Source: Desulfomicrobium sp. ZS1 | GTDB taxonomy: Bacteria; Desulfobacterota; Desulfovibrionia; Desulfovibrionales; Desulfomicrobiaceae | NCBI RefSeq assembly: GCF_024204645.1 | Contig: NZ_CP100351.1 | Location: forward strand, 496,001-560,000 | DNA length: 64,000 bases | Direction: 5' to 3' | Shown: positions 32,479 to 41,906 of the stretch, piece after piece | Layout: each line of letters begins with the position of its first letter | Numbering within the stretch: the stretch's first letter is position 1 | Made by a program: the position numbers and the translations under genes | The notes under the pieces: generated by a model | Told to the model about the DNA's origin: nothing | Databases searched by the model: none | The model's input: only the letters and a program-made list of their open reading frames with translations

Positions 32479-34299
32479 ATGAATCCATCCACGCGCTCTT
32501 GGCTTTTGTTTCCGGTTTTGGTCCTTGCGGCGCTGCTTGTCGCATGGAGGGCGGATGCGCCTGCCGAAGACGGGGCGGGGCCCAGCGTGCTGGTGCTGCA
32601 TTCCTACGCGCCGGATTATTCCTGGACCCGGGATCTGCATGACGGGATCGTGTCGGTGTTGCAGGCTCCGGAGGTGCGCGGGCGCTACCGCGTGGAATAC
32701 ATGGACGCCAAGCACCACGGATCCTCCGCCTACCTCAAACAGCTGCTGCGTCTTTATCGCGAGAAGTACACCAGGTCCCGCTTTGACGGGATTATCCTCA
32801 CCGACGATCACGCCTTGGAATTGGTAGCCAGATACCGGGACGAGCTGTTCCCGAAGACGCCCATCGTGGCCTGCGGCATCGGCGACATCAATTCCATTCC
32901 GGTCAATGCCAGGGACATGAACATCATCATCGAAAGCCTGGCGCATCTGGAGACGCTGGGTGCGGCATTGAAACAGAATCCGGGCGCGCGAAAGATTTTC
33001 GTCATGATCGACGGCACGCTGACCGGACAGACCATCCTGCGTGATCTGCTGAAGCAGACCCATGCAGTGGCCGCTCGGGTGGAGGTCGTCCCTCCCATGA
33101 CCCGCGAGCAGTTGGTCGAATTTGCCCGGCAGCGCGTTCCCGGCGAGCTGATCTACCTGCTGGTCTATTTTCAGGACGCGGCGGGGCAGGTGTTCACGGC
33201 GGAAGAGATTCCCCGGGCCATTGCCGCCGCCTCGTCCGTGCCGGTGTACGTGGCCTGGGATTTTCAGCTGAATTCAGGCGTGGTCGGTGGGTGCGTGACC
33301 AGCGCCTTCGGGCACGGACGCAAAGCCGCGCAGACGCTGCTCGAACGTCTGGCCGGAAAGAATCCGCCCGCGACCTACAGCAAGTTGCAGGGCGTGAACC
33401 GGCACATCTACGATTACGGGGCGCTGCAGCGCTTCGCCATCCCCATATCCGTCCTGCCGGAGGATGCGGTCCTTCTGAACCGTCCGCTGTCCTATTTCGA
33501 GGTCCATCGATCCGCCATTTTGAGCGCCCTGGTGGTCATCGCCATTCTTGGGGTGATCATCATGCTCCTGGTCCAGAACGTGCTCAAGCAGCGCAAAATC
33601 AATCTCGGCAATGCTGAAATAATGGACTTGAACCGCGAGATGATCGAGACGCAGACAGAGCTTTTGTCCACCCTGGGTGATGTCATCGAGACGCGCTCGC
33701 AGGACACGGCCAACCATGTGCGCAGGGTGGCCGCCTATTCGGCCCTGCTCGGGGAGAAATACGGGATGTCTACGGAGGACATCGCGCTCCTCCAGGCCGC
33801 GGCCCCGATGCATGATATCGGCAAGATCGGAATTCCGGACGCGATCCTGAACAAGCCCGGCAAGCTGACTGCGGCGGAATTCGAGAAGATCAAGCACCAC
33901 ACGGTCATCGGGCAGCGCATTCTGCACACCTCCGACCGCAAGCTCATGTCCAGCGCCCGCGCCATCGCCCTGCAGCATCACGAGCGCTGGGACGGGACCG
34001 GCTACCCCTGCGGCCTGAAGGGGGAGGAGATCAACCTGCTGGCGCGGATCTGCGCCCTGGCGGACGTCTATGACGCGTTGTCGCTGGGCCGGGTCTACAA
34101 GCCCGCCTGGCCCAAGGAAAAGGTGCTGCGGTTCATACGCGAGGAGCGGGGAAGGATGTTTGACCCCAGGATCGTCGATCTGTTCTTCGAAAACCTGGAC
34201 GAGCTGGAAGCCATCAAACTCAGACTCTCAGACCCTGTCGGTCCGAAGGAGGACGAGGGCATTTCAGGGCCTGTGCATTGTCCCGTGCGTGAGGCGTGA
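32479..34299 (+). CDS. HD-GYP phosphodiesterase with solute-binding sensor domain
   Basis: 606 residues. A signal anchor (about 8-23) is followed by a periplasmic ABC substrate-binding-like domain (VLVLHSYAPDYSWTRDLHDG, about 35-310), a membrane helix (about 346-366), a short coiled coil and a cytosolic HD-GYP domain with His445-Asp446 (PMHDIGKIGIP), HHTVIGQ and HHERWDGTGYP (GYP at about 508-510). All expected metal ligands are visible, so it should hydrolyse c-di-GMP. The sensor part resembles the ABC_sub_bind proteins that bind small solutes. It is a single-gene unit between the toxin-antitoxin pair and the glycerophosphodiester genes. Confidence 0.9.
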   Translation: MNPSTRSWLLFPVLVLAALLVAWRADAPAEDGAGPSVLVLHSYAPDYSWTRDLHDGIVSVLQAPEVRGRYRVEYMDAKHHGSSAYLKQLLRLYREKYTRSRFDGIILTDDHALELVARYRDELFPKTPIVACGIGDINSIPVNARDMNIIIESLAHLETLGAALKQNPGARKIFVMIDGTLTGQTILRDLLKQTHAVAARVEVVPPMTREQLVEFARQRVPGELIYLLVYFQDAAGQVFTAEEIPRAIAAASSVPVYVAWDFQLNSGVVGGCVTSAFGHGRKAAQTLLERLAGKNPPATYSKLQGVNRHIYDYGALQRFAIPISVLPEDAVLLNRPLSYFEVHRSAILSALVVIAILGVIIMLLVQNVLKQRKINLGNAEIMDLNREMIETQTELLSTLGDVIETRSQDTANHVRRVAAYSALLGEKYGMSTEDIALLQAAAPMHDIGKIGIPDAILNKPGKLTAAEFEKIKHHTVIGQRILHTSDRKLMSSARAIALQHHERWDGTGYPCGLKGEEINLLARICALADVYDALSLGRVYKPAWPKEKVLRFIREERGRMFDPRIVDLFFENLDELEAIKLRLSDPVGPKEDEGISGPVHCPVREA

Positions 34300-34453
34300 A
34301 CACATCCCGTCCCGTTGCCTTCGGGCATCCTCCCTTCTTTTGCTTTTCTCCCGGATCAGGTAGCACGCGCGAAGACGTTGCGCATGGTTTGATGGACGCG
34401 GTTCGATAGGCGCGTCTGTGCGGACGGATATGTTGACGGGAGAGAACTATTTC

Positions 34454-35314
34454 ATGAGAAAAATATTCGCCTTGCCGGAAGTCTGGGCGCATCGCGGGGC
34501 GCGCAGTGCTGCCCCCGAGAACACCATGGCCGCGGCCCGCGCCGCCCTGGCCCAGGGCGCGCATGGCTGGGAGCTGGACGTGCACCTCACCCTTGACGGC
34601 GAGGTCGTTGTCACTCACGACCACGGTCTGCGTCGCGTCACGGACATTGCATCGCGGCCGGGGATGCCCTCGCGCAGGCATCATGTGGTGAATCGGCTGA
34701 CCCTGGACCAGATTCGCAGTCTGGACGCGGGGAGCTGGTTCGCGCGGCGCGATCCGTTCGGGACCGTGGCGGGTGGTGAGGTGGACGCCGGGCAGCTGGC
34801 CGCCTTCGTCGGCGAGACGATCCCGTCCCTGGCCGAGGCCCTGGTCTGGACCCAGGGTAGCGGGCTGGCCGTCAATGTCGAGATCAAGGACATGCTCGGC
34901 GGGGACGACGCGGGGCTGGTCTACGCTGTCGCAGGGCTGATCCGTGCCGCAAGGCTGGATGGCCGGGTGCTGGTCTCGTCCTTCAGGCAGAAGTCTTTGG
35001 AGCTTTTTCGCGAACTCTGCCCGGAAGTGCCCGTGGGTCTGCTGCTGGACGAAAAGGCCCTGGCCGCGTCAACGCAGGGCATCGTGGCACGGCTGCGGAG
35101 CCTTGAGGCCGTGGCGGTGCATCCGTCCCTCAAGGGCCTTTTTCCGGGACGTATCGCGTCTTTCGCCGAGGCCGGATTTGAAACCAACGTCTACACCGTG
35201 AACCGCGAGGAAGACATGCTGTGGCTGGCCCATGAAGGGGCGGCCGGCATCATCACCGATTTTCCGGCCCGGGCCAAGGCTGTGCTGGAAGCATGCAAAC
35301 AGGAGGAAAAATGA
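34454..35314 (+). CDS. Glycerophosphodiester phosphodiesterase
   Basis: 286 residues, cytosolic (no signal peptide), UgpQ-like. Motifs: WAHRGARSAAPENT (catalytic His), ELDVHLTLDGEVVVTHDHGL (metal-binding Glu/Asp and second His) and VNVEIKD. It hydrolyses glycerophosphodiesters to glycerol-3-phosphate and an alcohol. The ATG at 34454 has GGGAGAG upstream; earlier in-frame starts add a non-conserved tail. Its last codons overlap the HAD gene by 4 nt. GlpD (36019-37578, opposite strand) would consume the product. Confidence 0.9.
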   Translation: MRKIFALPEVWAHRGARSAAPENTMAAARAALAQGAHGWELDVHLTLDGEVVVTHDHGLRRVTDIASRPGMPSRRHHVVNRLTLDQIRSLDAGSWFARRDPFGTVAGGEVDAGQLAAFVGETIPSLAEALVWTQGSGLAVNVEIKDMLGGDDAGLVYAVAGLIRAARLDGRVLVSSFRQKSLELFRELCPEVPVGLLLDEKALAASTQGIVARLRSLEAVAVHPSLKGLFPGRIASFAEAGFETNVYTVNREEDMLWLAHEGAAGIITDFPARAKAVLEACKQEEK

Positions 35315-35970
35315 CGCTTGTGAAGCGGCCCAAGGCCGTTTTCTGGGATATCGACGGCACCCTCATCACCACCGAGGGCCTGCATTTTGAGGTTATCCGC
35401 GACTGGTGCGCGGGGCATGGCTACCTCTTGACCGAGGAGGCCAACATCGAACTTCTGGGCAAGACCATGCCGGAGAAGTGGGCCATCCTGCAGCCGCGTC
35501 TGCCTGCCGGACTGACCGAGGACGCTTTCCGCGCCGACTGTGCCCGCGCCTACATGGCCGGGCTGCGCGCGGACATGATGCGCCCCGGCCCCGTGGCCGC
35601 GGTGAAACGCCTGCACACGCTCGGCGTGCTCCAGGCCGCCGTGTCCAACGGCGAGGCCCCGGTCATCGAGGCCAACCTGCGCGTGCTCGGGCTGTGGGAG
35701 CTGATGGCCTTCACGGTCTGCGGCAACGATGTGGCCTGCGGCAAACCCGCGCCGGACCCCTACCTGGAGGCCGCCCGGCGGGCCGGGTTCGCTCCGCACG
35801 AGTGCATGGCCGTGGAGGATTCCACTGTGGGCGTGACCTCGGCGGCCAAGGGTGGGCTGATCACTCTGGCCTGGCCCGAAGCGGCTGCGGGAGCGCCAGT
35901 GGAACTGCCCGGCGCGACACTGACGCTGCTTGACGATGCCGACTTTCCCTGGGCCGCGTTCGAGGCCTGA
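35311..35970 (+). CDS. HAD-superfamily hydrolase (beta-phosphoglucomutase/phosphatase-like)
   Basis: 219 residues with HAD motifs: FWDIDGTLITTEG (nucleophile Asp), SNGEAP (motif II), CGKPAPDPYLEA (motif III Lys) and VEDSTVGVTSA (motif IV). It has a small alpha-helical cap, as in beta-phosphoglucomutase and sugar-phosphatase types. The ATG has AGGAGG at 5 nt and overlaps the diesterase stop by 4 nt, so the genes are coupled and a phosphate substrate from lipid or glycerol metabolism is likely (glycerol-3-phosphate phosphatase is one option). Confidence 0.85.
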   Translation: MTLVKRPKAVFWDIDGTLITTEGLHFEVIRDWCAGHGYLLTEEANIELLGKTMPEKWAILQPRLPAGLTEDAFRADCARAYMAGLRADMMRPGPVAAVKRLHTLGVLQAAVSNGEAPVIEANLRVLGLWELMAFTVCGNDVACGKPAPDPYLEAARRAGFAPHECMAVEDSTVGVTSAAKGGLITLAWPEAAAGAPVELPGATLTLLDDADFPWAAFEA

Positions 35971-35988
35971 GTTTTTGTTGTGCAGAAT

Positions 35989-36012
35989 CGCGGCGGGCCC
36001 CAGCCCGCCGCG
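35989..36012. terminator. GC-rich bidirectional hairpin between convergent genes
   Basis: CGCGGCGGGC (35989-35998) pairs perfectly with GCCCGCCGCG (36003-36012) across a 4-nt loop, followed by CTGTTTTC on the + strand. It lies between the HAD gene and the convergent glpD. Confidence 0.65.
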
Positions 36013-36018
36013 CTGTTT

Positions 36019-37578
36019 TCAGCCCGCCAGATAGGTTCGCGCCAGTTCGCGAAAAGATCCCACCTGTTCCTCGACCCACTCTTTGCCCTGGTCCAGTTCA
36101 CGGGCCATGATCTCGGCCACGTCGCGGGCGATGACCATGCTCACGGCCGCGTCCAGAATGAGCGCGCGGGTGCGGTGACGCAGTACGTCGGATAGGGTCC
36201 GGGCCCATTCGCGGCGCACGGCCCAGACCACTTCGGCCCGCAGGTAGGGCAGCTTGTAGTGCAGGGGCTTGCCCAGTTCCGGGTCGCGGCGGATCATCTC
36301 GCGGATTTCCTCGATGTCGCTGCCGTAGACCGAGAGGTGGTCGCGCGGGTCCACGCCGCTCAGCCAGCCGTGCAGGGGCAGATTCTCGGTCTTGCAGGAG
36401 TGGGGGGCTAGGCCCGCGAAGCGCGCTGCCTGGGTCACGGCGTCCTCGCCCATCTTGCGGTAGGTGGTCCATTTGCCGCCCGCGATGGTTACCAGCCCGC
36501 TCTGGGAGATGGTCAGGTGATGGTCGCGGGACAGGGACGAGGTCTTGTCTTCGCCCTCGGCCCGGATCAGGGGCCGGATGCCGGCAAAGACGCTCAAAAT
36601 GTCGCTGCGCTTGGGGTCGCGGGTCAGGTAGCGGCCCGCGTGTTCAAGCAGGAAGGTGATCTCTTCTTCCATGGGCCGTGGTTCGGGGCTTGCGCCGTCC
36701 AGGGCCACGTCAGTGGTTCCGACCAGCACGCGTCCGTGCCAGGGCACGAGGAAGATGACCCGTCCGTCGTCGGTGTGCGGGACCATGATGGCCGTGTCGC
36801 CGGGGGAGAAGGACTTGTCCAGGACCAGATGGATGCCCTGGGACGGGGCGATGAGTCTGGCCGCGTCCTTGTCGTCCATGCGCCGGATCTCGTCCACGAA
36901 TACGCCCGTGGCGTTGATGACGACCTTGGCCCGCAGTTCGCGGCTTTCGCCCGTCAGGGAGTTCTTGGCCTGCACGCCGCAAACCAGCCCGTCCTCGTCC
37001 TTGATAAGCCCGGTTACGCCCATGTGGTTGACCGGCAGTCCGCCCAGGTCCAGCATGGTGCGGGCCAGGGTGATGGCCAGGCGGGAGTCGTCGAACTGGC
37101 CGTCGTAGTAGATGACCCCGCCGCGCAGGTCCGTGGGTTCGAGGTTGGGGATCATGTTCAGGGTCTTGGCGCGCGACAGGACGCGCGAGCGCCCGAACCC
37201 CAGCTTTCCGGCCAGCATGTCGTACAGCTTGAGGCCCACTCCGTAGAAAGGGCGTTCCCACCATTTGTAGTCGGGCACGACAAAGGCCTGATTGTAGACC
37301 AGGTGCGGGGCGTTTCGGAGCAGCACGCCGCGTTCGTGCAGGGCGTCCATGACCAGGGCTAGGTTGCCCTGTTGCAGGTAGCGCACCCCGCCGTGGACCA
37401 GTTTGGTGGAGCGGCTGGATGTGCCTTGGGAGAAATCGCGTTCCTCCAGCAGCAGGGTCTTGTATCCACGGCTGGCCGCGTCCACGCCGCAGCCAAGGCC
37501 TGTGGCTCCGCCGCCGATGATGATTATGTCCCAGGTTGTGCCGGGACCGAGTTGGACGATGATATCTGATCTGAGCAT
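36019..37578 (-). CDS. glpD: FAD-dependent glycerol-3-phosphate dehydrogenase
   Basis: 519 residues. The N-terminal dinucleotide-binding motif GGGATGLGCGVDAASRGYKT is followed by the family signatures TSSRSTKLVHGGVRYLQ and IAGGKWTTYRKMGEDAV, and a C-terminal helical domain. GlpD oxidises glycerol-3-phosphate to dihydroxyacetone phosphate at the inner membrane and passes electrons to quinone. The ATG at 37578 has GGAGG at 6 nt; an in-frame start 13 codons upstream is not supported. The diesterase and HAD genes on the opposite strand make a related metabolic neighbourhood. Confidence 0.93.
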   Translation of the reverse strand: MLRSDIIVQLGPGTTWDIIIIGGGATGLGCGVDAASRGYKTLLLEERDFSQGTSSRSTKLVHGGVRYLQQGNLALVMDALHERGVLLRNAPHLVYNQAFVVPDYKWWERPFYGVGLKLYDMLAGKLGFGRSRVLSRAKTLNMIPNLEPTDLRGGVIYYDGQFDDSRLAITLARTMLDLGGLPVNHMGVTGLIKDEDGLVCGVQAKNSLTGESRELRAKVVINATGVFVDEIRRMDDKDAARLIAPSQGIHLVLDKSFSPGDTAIMVPHTDDGRVIFLVPWHGRVLVGTTDVALDGASPEPRPMEEEITFLLEHAGRYLTRDPKRSDILSVFAGIRPLIRAEGEDKTSSLSRDHHLTISQSGLVTIAGGKWTTYRKMGEDAVTQAARFAGLAPHSCKTENLPLHGWLSGVDPRDHLSVYGSDIEEIREMIRRDPELGKPLHYKLPYLRAEVVWAVRREWARTLSDVLRHRTRALILDAAVSMVIARDVAEIMARELDQGKEWVEEQVGSFRELARTYLAG

Positions 37579-37719
37579 GACTGCCTCCAGAGTGTTTTCG
37601 TTTGCGTGCGGGTCCATATCACGGCGAAACAGGGAGGGCCAGAGCTTAAGCGCGGACCTTGACCTGGGGGCCGGAGCTTCATAGACGCTTGAATTGTCGC
37701 TTCAATCATGGAGAATTCG

Positions 37720-38853
37720 ATGACCCAGCCCTCTGTCGGCATTGTCCGCACCCAGTCCTTTACCTTCGCCCATCTCCCGCACCCCATGCTCCTGGACAGC
37801 GGGGTGGAACTGGGGCCCGTGTCCCTGGCCTACGAGACCTACGGCGAGCTGAACGCCGAGAAGTCCAACGCCGTGCTCATCTGCCACGCCCTGACCGGCG
37901 ACGCCCATGTGGCCGGATACCATGAAGGCGACGACAAGCCCGGTTGGTGGGAGCATTACGTGGGTCCGGGCAAGCCCATCGACACGGATCGCTATTTTGT
38001 GATCTGCTCCAACGTCATCGGCAGTTGCATGGGTTCCTGCGGACCGTCCTCCATCAATCCGGCCACGGGCCGCTATTGGGGTCTTGATTTTCCGATGGTG
38101 ACCATCCCCGACATGGTCCGGGCCCAACGCGAACTGGTCCGTTACCTTGGCGTCGAGCACCTTCTGGCCGTGACCGGCGGTTCCCTGGGCGGGATGCAGA
38201 CCCTGCAATGGGCCGCAAGTTATCCGGACATGATGGACGGCATCCTGGCCTTGGCCACCACCAGCCGCCATTCCCCGCAGGCCATCGCCTTCAACGAGGT
38301 CGCACGGCAATCCATCATGAGCGACCCGAACTGGAAGAACGGGGACTATTACGACGGCGTGCGCCCGGACCTGGGCTTGGCCGTGGCCCGCATGATCGGG
38401 CATATCACCTATCTTTCCGACGAGTCCATGCACGTGAAGTTCGGCCGCGAACTGCGCAGTGGGGCGTTTGCCTTCAATTTCGAGGGCGATTTCCAGGTCG
38501 AGAGTTATCTGCACCATCAGGGCAAGAAATTCGTGGAACGCTTCGACGCCAACGCCTTTCTCTACGTGACCAAGGCCGCCGACTATTTCGATCTGGACCT
38601 GGGGGGCCCGGACAGCCCGGCGCGGCGCGCCCTGGCCGGAACAGGGGCGCGTTTTCAGCTGGTGTCCTTCACTTCGGACTGGCTCTACCCGACCTACCAG
38701 TCCCGGCAGGTCGTCGATGTGCTCAAGACCCTGGGCCGGGACGTGAGCTTCTGCGAAATCACCGCTCCCTGGGGGCACGACGCCTTTCTGCTGCCGGACG
38801 AGCGCCTGGAAACCGTGATTCGGGGATTTCTGGGAGGGCTGTATGGCTGCTGA
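37720..38853 (+). CDS. metX: Homoserine O-acetyltransferase
   Basis: 377 residues, alpha/beta hydrolase fold. The nucleophile elbow is GGSLGGMQ (Ser about 155), the acid is in TSDWLYPTYQ and the base in WGHDAFLLPD. The family stretch normally written GGC.GTTGPSSINP reads GSCMGSCGPSSINPATGRYW here. It acetylates homoserine from acetyl-CoA for methionine synthesis; MetY uses the product. The ATG at 37720 has GGAG at 6 nt; the ATG four codons earlier overlaps that site. It overlaps metW by 11 nt. Confidence 0.93.
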   Translation: MTQPSVGIVRTQSFTFAHLPHPMLLDSGVELGPVSLAYETYGELNAEKSNAVLICHALTGDAHVAGYHEGDDKPGWWEHYVGPGKPIDTDRYFVICSNVIGSCMGSCGPSSINPATGRYWGLDFPMVTIPDMVRAQRELVRYLGVEHLLAVTGGSLGGMQTLQWAASYPDMMDGILALATTSRHSPQAIAFNEVARQSIMSDPNWKNGDYYDGVRPDLGLAVARMIGHITYLSDESMHVKFGRELRSGAFAFNFEGDFQVESYLHHQGKKFVERFDANAFLYVTKAADYFDLDLGGPDSPARRALAGTGARFQLVSFTSDWLYPTYQSRQVVDVLKTLGRDVSFCEITAPWGHDAFLLPDERLETVIRGFLGGLYGC

Positions 38854-39475
38854 GCATTGCGCCATGGACGGGCACGAGCTGCGTTTCGACCTGCGTGTCG
38901 TGGCTTCCTGGATCGAGCCGGGCAGCCGGGTGCTGGACCTTGGCTGCGCCGACGGCAAGCTCTTGCGCTTTCTGCGCGACACAAGGCAAGTGAGCGGCCT
39001 TGGCATCGAACACGACGAGGACGAGGTCGTGTCCTGCATCAGTCAGGGCCTGTCGGTCATCCATGGGGATATCAACACGGAGCTGCCGGGTTTTCCGGAC
39101 AAGGCCTTCGACTACGTGGTCGTGTCCCAGACCCTGCAACAGGCCTACGAGCCCACCGCCCTGCTGCAGCAGATGCTCCGGGTCGGTCGCCGGGGCATCG
39201 TCAGCTTTCCCAATTTCTGCTGTCTGCCGATCCGGTTGCAGATGGCTTTTTCCGGGCATGTGCCGGTCACGCCGGAGCTGCCCTACCAGTGGTACAACAC
39301 GCCCAACATCCGGGTGCTGAGCCTGGAGGATTTCCGGGCCTATTCGCGGGCCGTGCCCTTTTCCATCATCCGCGCCCTGGCCGTGAATCCGTCCGGCGAC
39401 GGGAGCATGCGCGAGGTTCGGTTTTGGCCGAACCTGCTCGCATCCTATGGAATTTTCATGATACGGGACCGTTGA
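38843..39475 (+). CDS. metW: Methionine biosynthesis protein MetW
   Basis: 210 residues, class I SAM-methyltransferase fold: motif I RVLDLGCADGKLL, SQTLQQAYEPTALLQQMLRV, then the MetW signature VSFPNFCCLPIRLQMAFSGH and YQWYNTPNIRVLS. It is coupled to metX by an 11-nt overlap, with GGGAGG ahead of the ATG. In other bacteria MetW partners MetX in homoserine O-acetylation and methionine synthesis; a methyl-transfer reaction has not been established for the family. The stop codon lies at the edge of the palindromic element at 39471. Confidence 0.93.
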   Translation: MAAEHCAMDGHELRFDLRVVASWIEPGSRVLDLGCADGKLLRFLRDTRQVSGLGIEHDEDEVVSCISQGLSVIHGDINTELPGFPDKAFDYVVVSQTLQQAYEPTALLQQMLRVGRRGIVSFPNFCCLPIRLQMAFSGHVPVTPELPYQWYNTPNIRVLSLEDFRAYSRAVPFSIIRALAVNPSGDGSMREVRFWPNLLASYGIFMIRDR

Positions 39476-39584
39476 AAAATCCGTTCTGGACTGCGTTGCA
39501 CCCCCGATTCTGAAGGACTCATGTAGACGGCTACACTTCGCCCTTCAGAATCGGGGGAGCGCCTTGCCAGAACGGTTTTTGAAC
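39471..39584. repeat. Large nested palindromic element between metW and metY
   Basis: Three nested inverted repeats: outer arms 39471-39489 and 39567-39584 (one mismatch and a small bulge, around CCGTTCTGG/CCAGAACGG); an inner perfect 16-bp stem, CCCCCGATTCTGAAGG (39501-39516) with its complement in 39542-39557; and a central TGTAG-ACGG-CTACA hairpin. The left end overlaps the metW stop codon. It looks like a REP/BIME-type mobile palindrome that could also terminate or attenuate transcription before metY. Confidence 0.75.
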
Positions 39585-39663
39585 GGCCCCGGGAGAATGC
39601 TCGGTTTATGGGCTGACCGCGTCTTACGAATCAGCGTCCGGCAACGCCTGGACAGGAGGAACC

Positions 39664-40932
39664 ATGCAACGATTTGAAACCACGGCCCTGCACGGCGGCT
39701 ATGCCCCTGACGCCTCGGGCTCCCGCGCCGTTCCGGTGCATCGCACCTCGGCCTACCTGTTCAAAGATGCGGATCACGCCGCCGACCTCTTTGCCCTGCG
39801 CCAGCTGGGCAACATCTACACCCGCCTGGGCGGGCCGACCCAGGAGGCGCTCGAGACGCGCCTGGCCCAGCTCGAAGGCGGCAAGGCCGCCCTGGCCCTG
39901 GCCTCGGGTACGGCGGCCATTCACTACGCGATCATCAACATCTGCCGCCAGGGTGACGAGCTGGTCTCGTCCAGCACCCTCTACGGCGGCACGCACACCA
40001 TGTTCGCCGCCATCCTGCCCGATGCCGGGATCACCACCCGCTTCGTGGACATCCACAACCCGGATGCCGTGCGCGCGGCCATAAACGAGCGCACCCGGCT
40101 CATCTACACCGAGGTCATCGGCAACCCGGCGCTCGATGTGGCCAATATCGAAGCCCTGTCCCTCATCGCCCATGAGCACAACCTGCCCCTGGTGGTGGAC
40201 GCGACCTTCACCACGCCCTATCTGTTCCGGCCGCTGGAATACGGGGCGGACATCGTCGTGCATTCGCTGACCAAGTGGATCGGCGGGCACGGCACGGCCA
40301 TCGGCGGGGCGGTGATCGATGGCGGGACCTTCGATTGGACCGACCCGAAGTTCGTCCTCTACAACGAGCCTGACCCGTCCTACCACGGCCTGCGCTACGC
40401 CCATGACCTGGGCGAGCTGAACCCGCTGGCCTTCATCATGCGTATGCGTCTGGTGCCCTTGCGTAACCTTGGCGCGTGCCTCTCGCCCGACAACTGCTGG
40501 ATCTTCCTGCAGGGCCTCGAAACCCTGGCCCTGCGCATGGAACGGCACAGCGAGAACGCCCTGCAGGCGGCGGAATTTCTGGCAGGGCACCCCAAGGTGT
40601 CCTGGGTGCGCTATCCCGGCCTGCCAGGCGACCCGTCCTACGATCTGGCCCGGACCATGTTTCCGCGCGGGTTTGGCGGCATGGTCGTGTTCGGGGTCAA
40701 GGGCGGCCTTGAGGCCGGGCGGGATTTTATCAATCGCTTGCGCCTGGTCTCGCACCTGGCCAATGTCGGCGACGCCAAGAGCCTGGCCATCCACCCGGCC
40801 AGCACCACCCATTCCCAGCTCTCGGAAGCGGAGCAGGCGGCAGGGGGCATCACCCCGGATCTGGTCCGGTTTTCCGTGGGCATCGAACACATCGACGATA
40901 TCCTGGCGGATCTGGATCAGGCGCTGGAATGA
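39664..40932 (+). CDS. metY: O-acetylhomoserine sulfhydrylase
   Basis: 422 residues, PLP-dependent Cys/Met-metabolism family. The PLP lysine is Lys204 in [16 protein letters not shown]; other signatures are [12 protein letters not shown] and [20 protein letters not shown]. The long form with GHGTAIGG and LGACLSP is typical of direct sulfhydrylation enzymes that make homocysteine from O-acetylhomoserine and sulfide, apt for a sulfide-rich sulfate reducer. The ATG has AGGAGG at good spacing. It is separated from metXW by the palindromic element, so it may have its own expression level. Confidence 0.93.
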   Translation: MQRFETTALHGGYAPDASGSRAVPVHRTSAYLFKDADHAADLFALRQLGNIYTRLGGPTQEALETRLAQLEGGKAALALASGTAAIHYAIINICRQGDELVSSSTLYGGTHTMFAAILPDAGITTRFVDIHNPDAVRAAINERTRLIYTEVIGNPALDVANIEALSLIAHEHNLPLVVDATFTTPYLFRPLEYGADIVVHSLTKWIGGHGTAIGGAVIDGGTFDWTDPKFVLYNEPDPSYHGLRYAHDLGELNPLAFIMRMRLVPLRNLGACLSPDNCWIFLQGLETLALRMERHSENALQAAEFLAGHPKVSWVRYPGLPGDPSYDLARTMFPRGFGGMVVFGVKGGLEAGRDFINRLRLVSHLANVGDAKSLAIHPASTTHSQLSEAEQAAGGITPDLVRFSVGIEHIDDILADLDQALE

Positions 40933-41138
40933 GAGGTTTGATTCCGGCATGGAGGGCGCCGCGCTGTTCTGTCTGGTTCTTTTTGACGCAGTCGGGGGTA
41001 CGGAAGCTGGTCGTTATGGATACAGGCCGGAGCCCGAATCAGCAGTTTTGAACTTCCCATGGCAGGGCGGGCAGGGCACATAGGCAGGCGGGGCCGGGTT
41101 TTTCGGATCAAACGTGCTTTTGGCCGCATTTTTGTATG

Positions 41139-41158
41139 GCCCGAAGGGGGCTTTTTTT
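41139..41158 (+). terminator. Terminator after metY region
   Basis: GCCC (41139-41142) pairs with GGGC (41148-41151), extendable by T-G, followed by seven T. The stem is short but the T-run is clear. It lies about 200 nt after metY and 50 nt before the DUF4242 gene. Confidence 0.45.
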
Positions 41159-41209
41159 CAGAAGGCCATCCATCCATGCGACACGGACTTTTAACCCAGA
41201 GGAGACTGT

Positions 41210-41485
41210 ATGCCGAAGTACATCATCGAACGCGAGATCCCCGGCGCGGGCAACATGACCGCCGAAACCCTGCAGGGCATCGCCCAGCATTCTTGCGGCG
41301 TGCTCAAGGAAATGGGGCCGTCCATCCAGTGGGTGGAGAGTTTCGTGACCTCGGACAAGATTTATTGCGTATATATCGCCCCAAGCGAAGCGGCCGTACG
41401 CGAGCATGCCACCAAGGGCGGCTTCCCGGCCAACAGCGTGAGCGAAGTCAAGACCATCATCGACCCGACTACGTCCGAGGGTTGA
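41210..41485 (+). CDS. DUF4242 domain protein
   Basis: 91 residues, single compact domain: PKYIIEREIPGAG, ESFVTSDKIYCVYIAP, HATKGGFPANSVSEV. This is the DUF4242 (nickel-binding-type annotated) ferredoxin-like fold. No catalytic role is established. GGAG precedes the ATG. It is a single-gene unit between two terminators. Confidence 0.87.
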   Translation: MPKYIIEREIPGAGNMTAETLQGIAQHSCGVLKEMGPSIQWVESFVTSDKIYCVYIAPSEAAVREHATKGGFPANSVSEVKTIIDPTTSEG

Positions 41486-41527
41486 GGGCCAGAGCGCGCT
41501 ACGTCGGATCATGATCCAGAAGAAAAA

Positions 41528-41560
41528 GCCTGTCCGGTGACTCCGGCGGGCTCTTTTTTT
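41528..41560 (+). terminator. Rho-independent terminator after the DUF4242 gene
   Basis: GCCTGTCCGG pairs imperfectly with CCGGCGGGC across TGACT, followed by CTTTTTTT. Confidence 0.65.
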
Positions 41561-41906
41561 ATGTTTTGTGCAGGACGGGCCTGGCTGACAAAGACCATGC
41601 GCCATTTTTTTTGATTCAACATAAGTTTAGTAACGCAGTCTTTGGTAATGATTTTCAGTATTGCCTGTGTACTACATTTTTTGTAGTATTTATGTGCTTT
41701 GACTCAGTGAGCTCAGGGCGCGACGTTGCTCCCGCGTCGGAATAAAATTCTCCATCCTGAATTCAGCGCGATGCGTCTTCCCCCATGATGGGCCAGAGGG
41801 CGAGTGACAACCGTAGCGGCGGCCATACCCTTCACTGCTCCGGCATATTGTGGCGTACAGAATATGCCGACCGATAAAATGTAACGAACGCGACGTCTTA
41901 TTGCGA
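41561..41906. other. Intergenic region upstream of the hemerythrin-cyclase gene
   Basis: No gene recognised. The first half is AT-rich, with an inverted motif ACTACA...TGTAGT (41670-41685); the second half is GC-rich. It must contain the promoter of the cyclase gene; none is clear by eye. Confidence 0.35.

Noticed and set aside
37579-37719. A SAM-type riboswitch ahead of metX
   Set aside because: The leader is short and none of the conserved cores of the known SAM riboswitch classes was found by eye.
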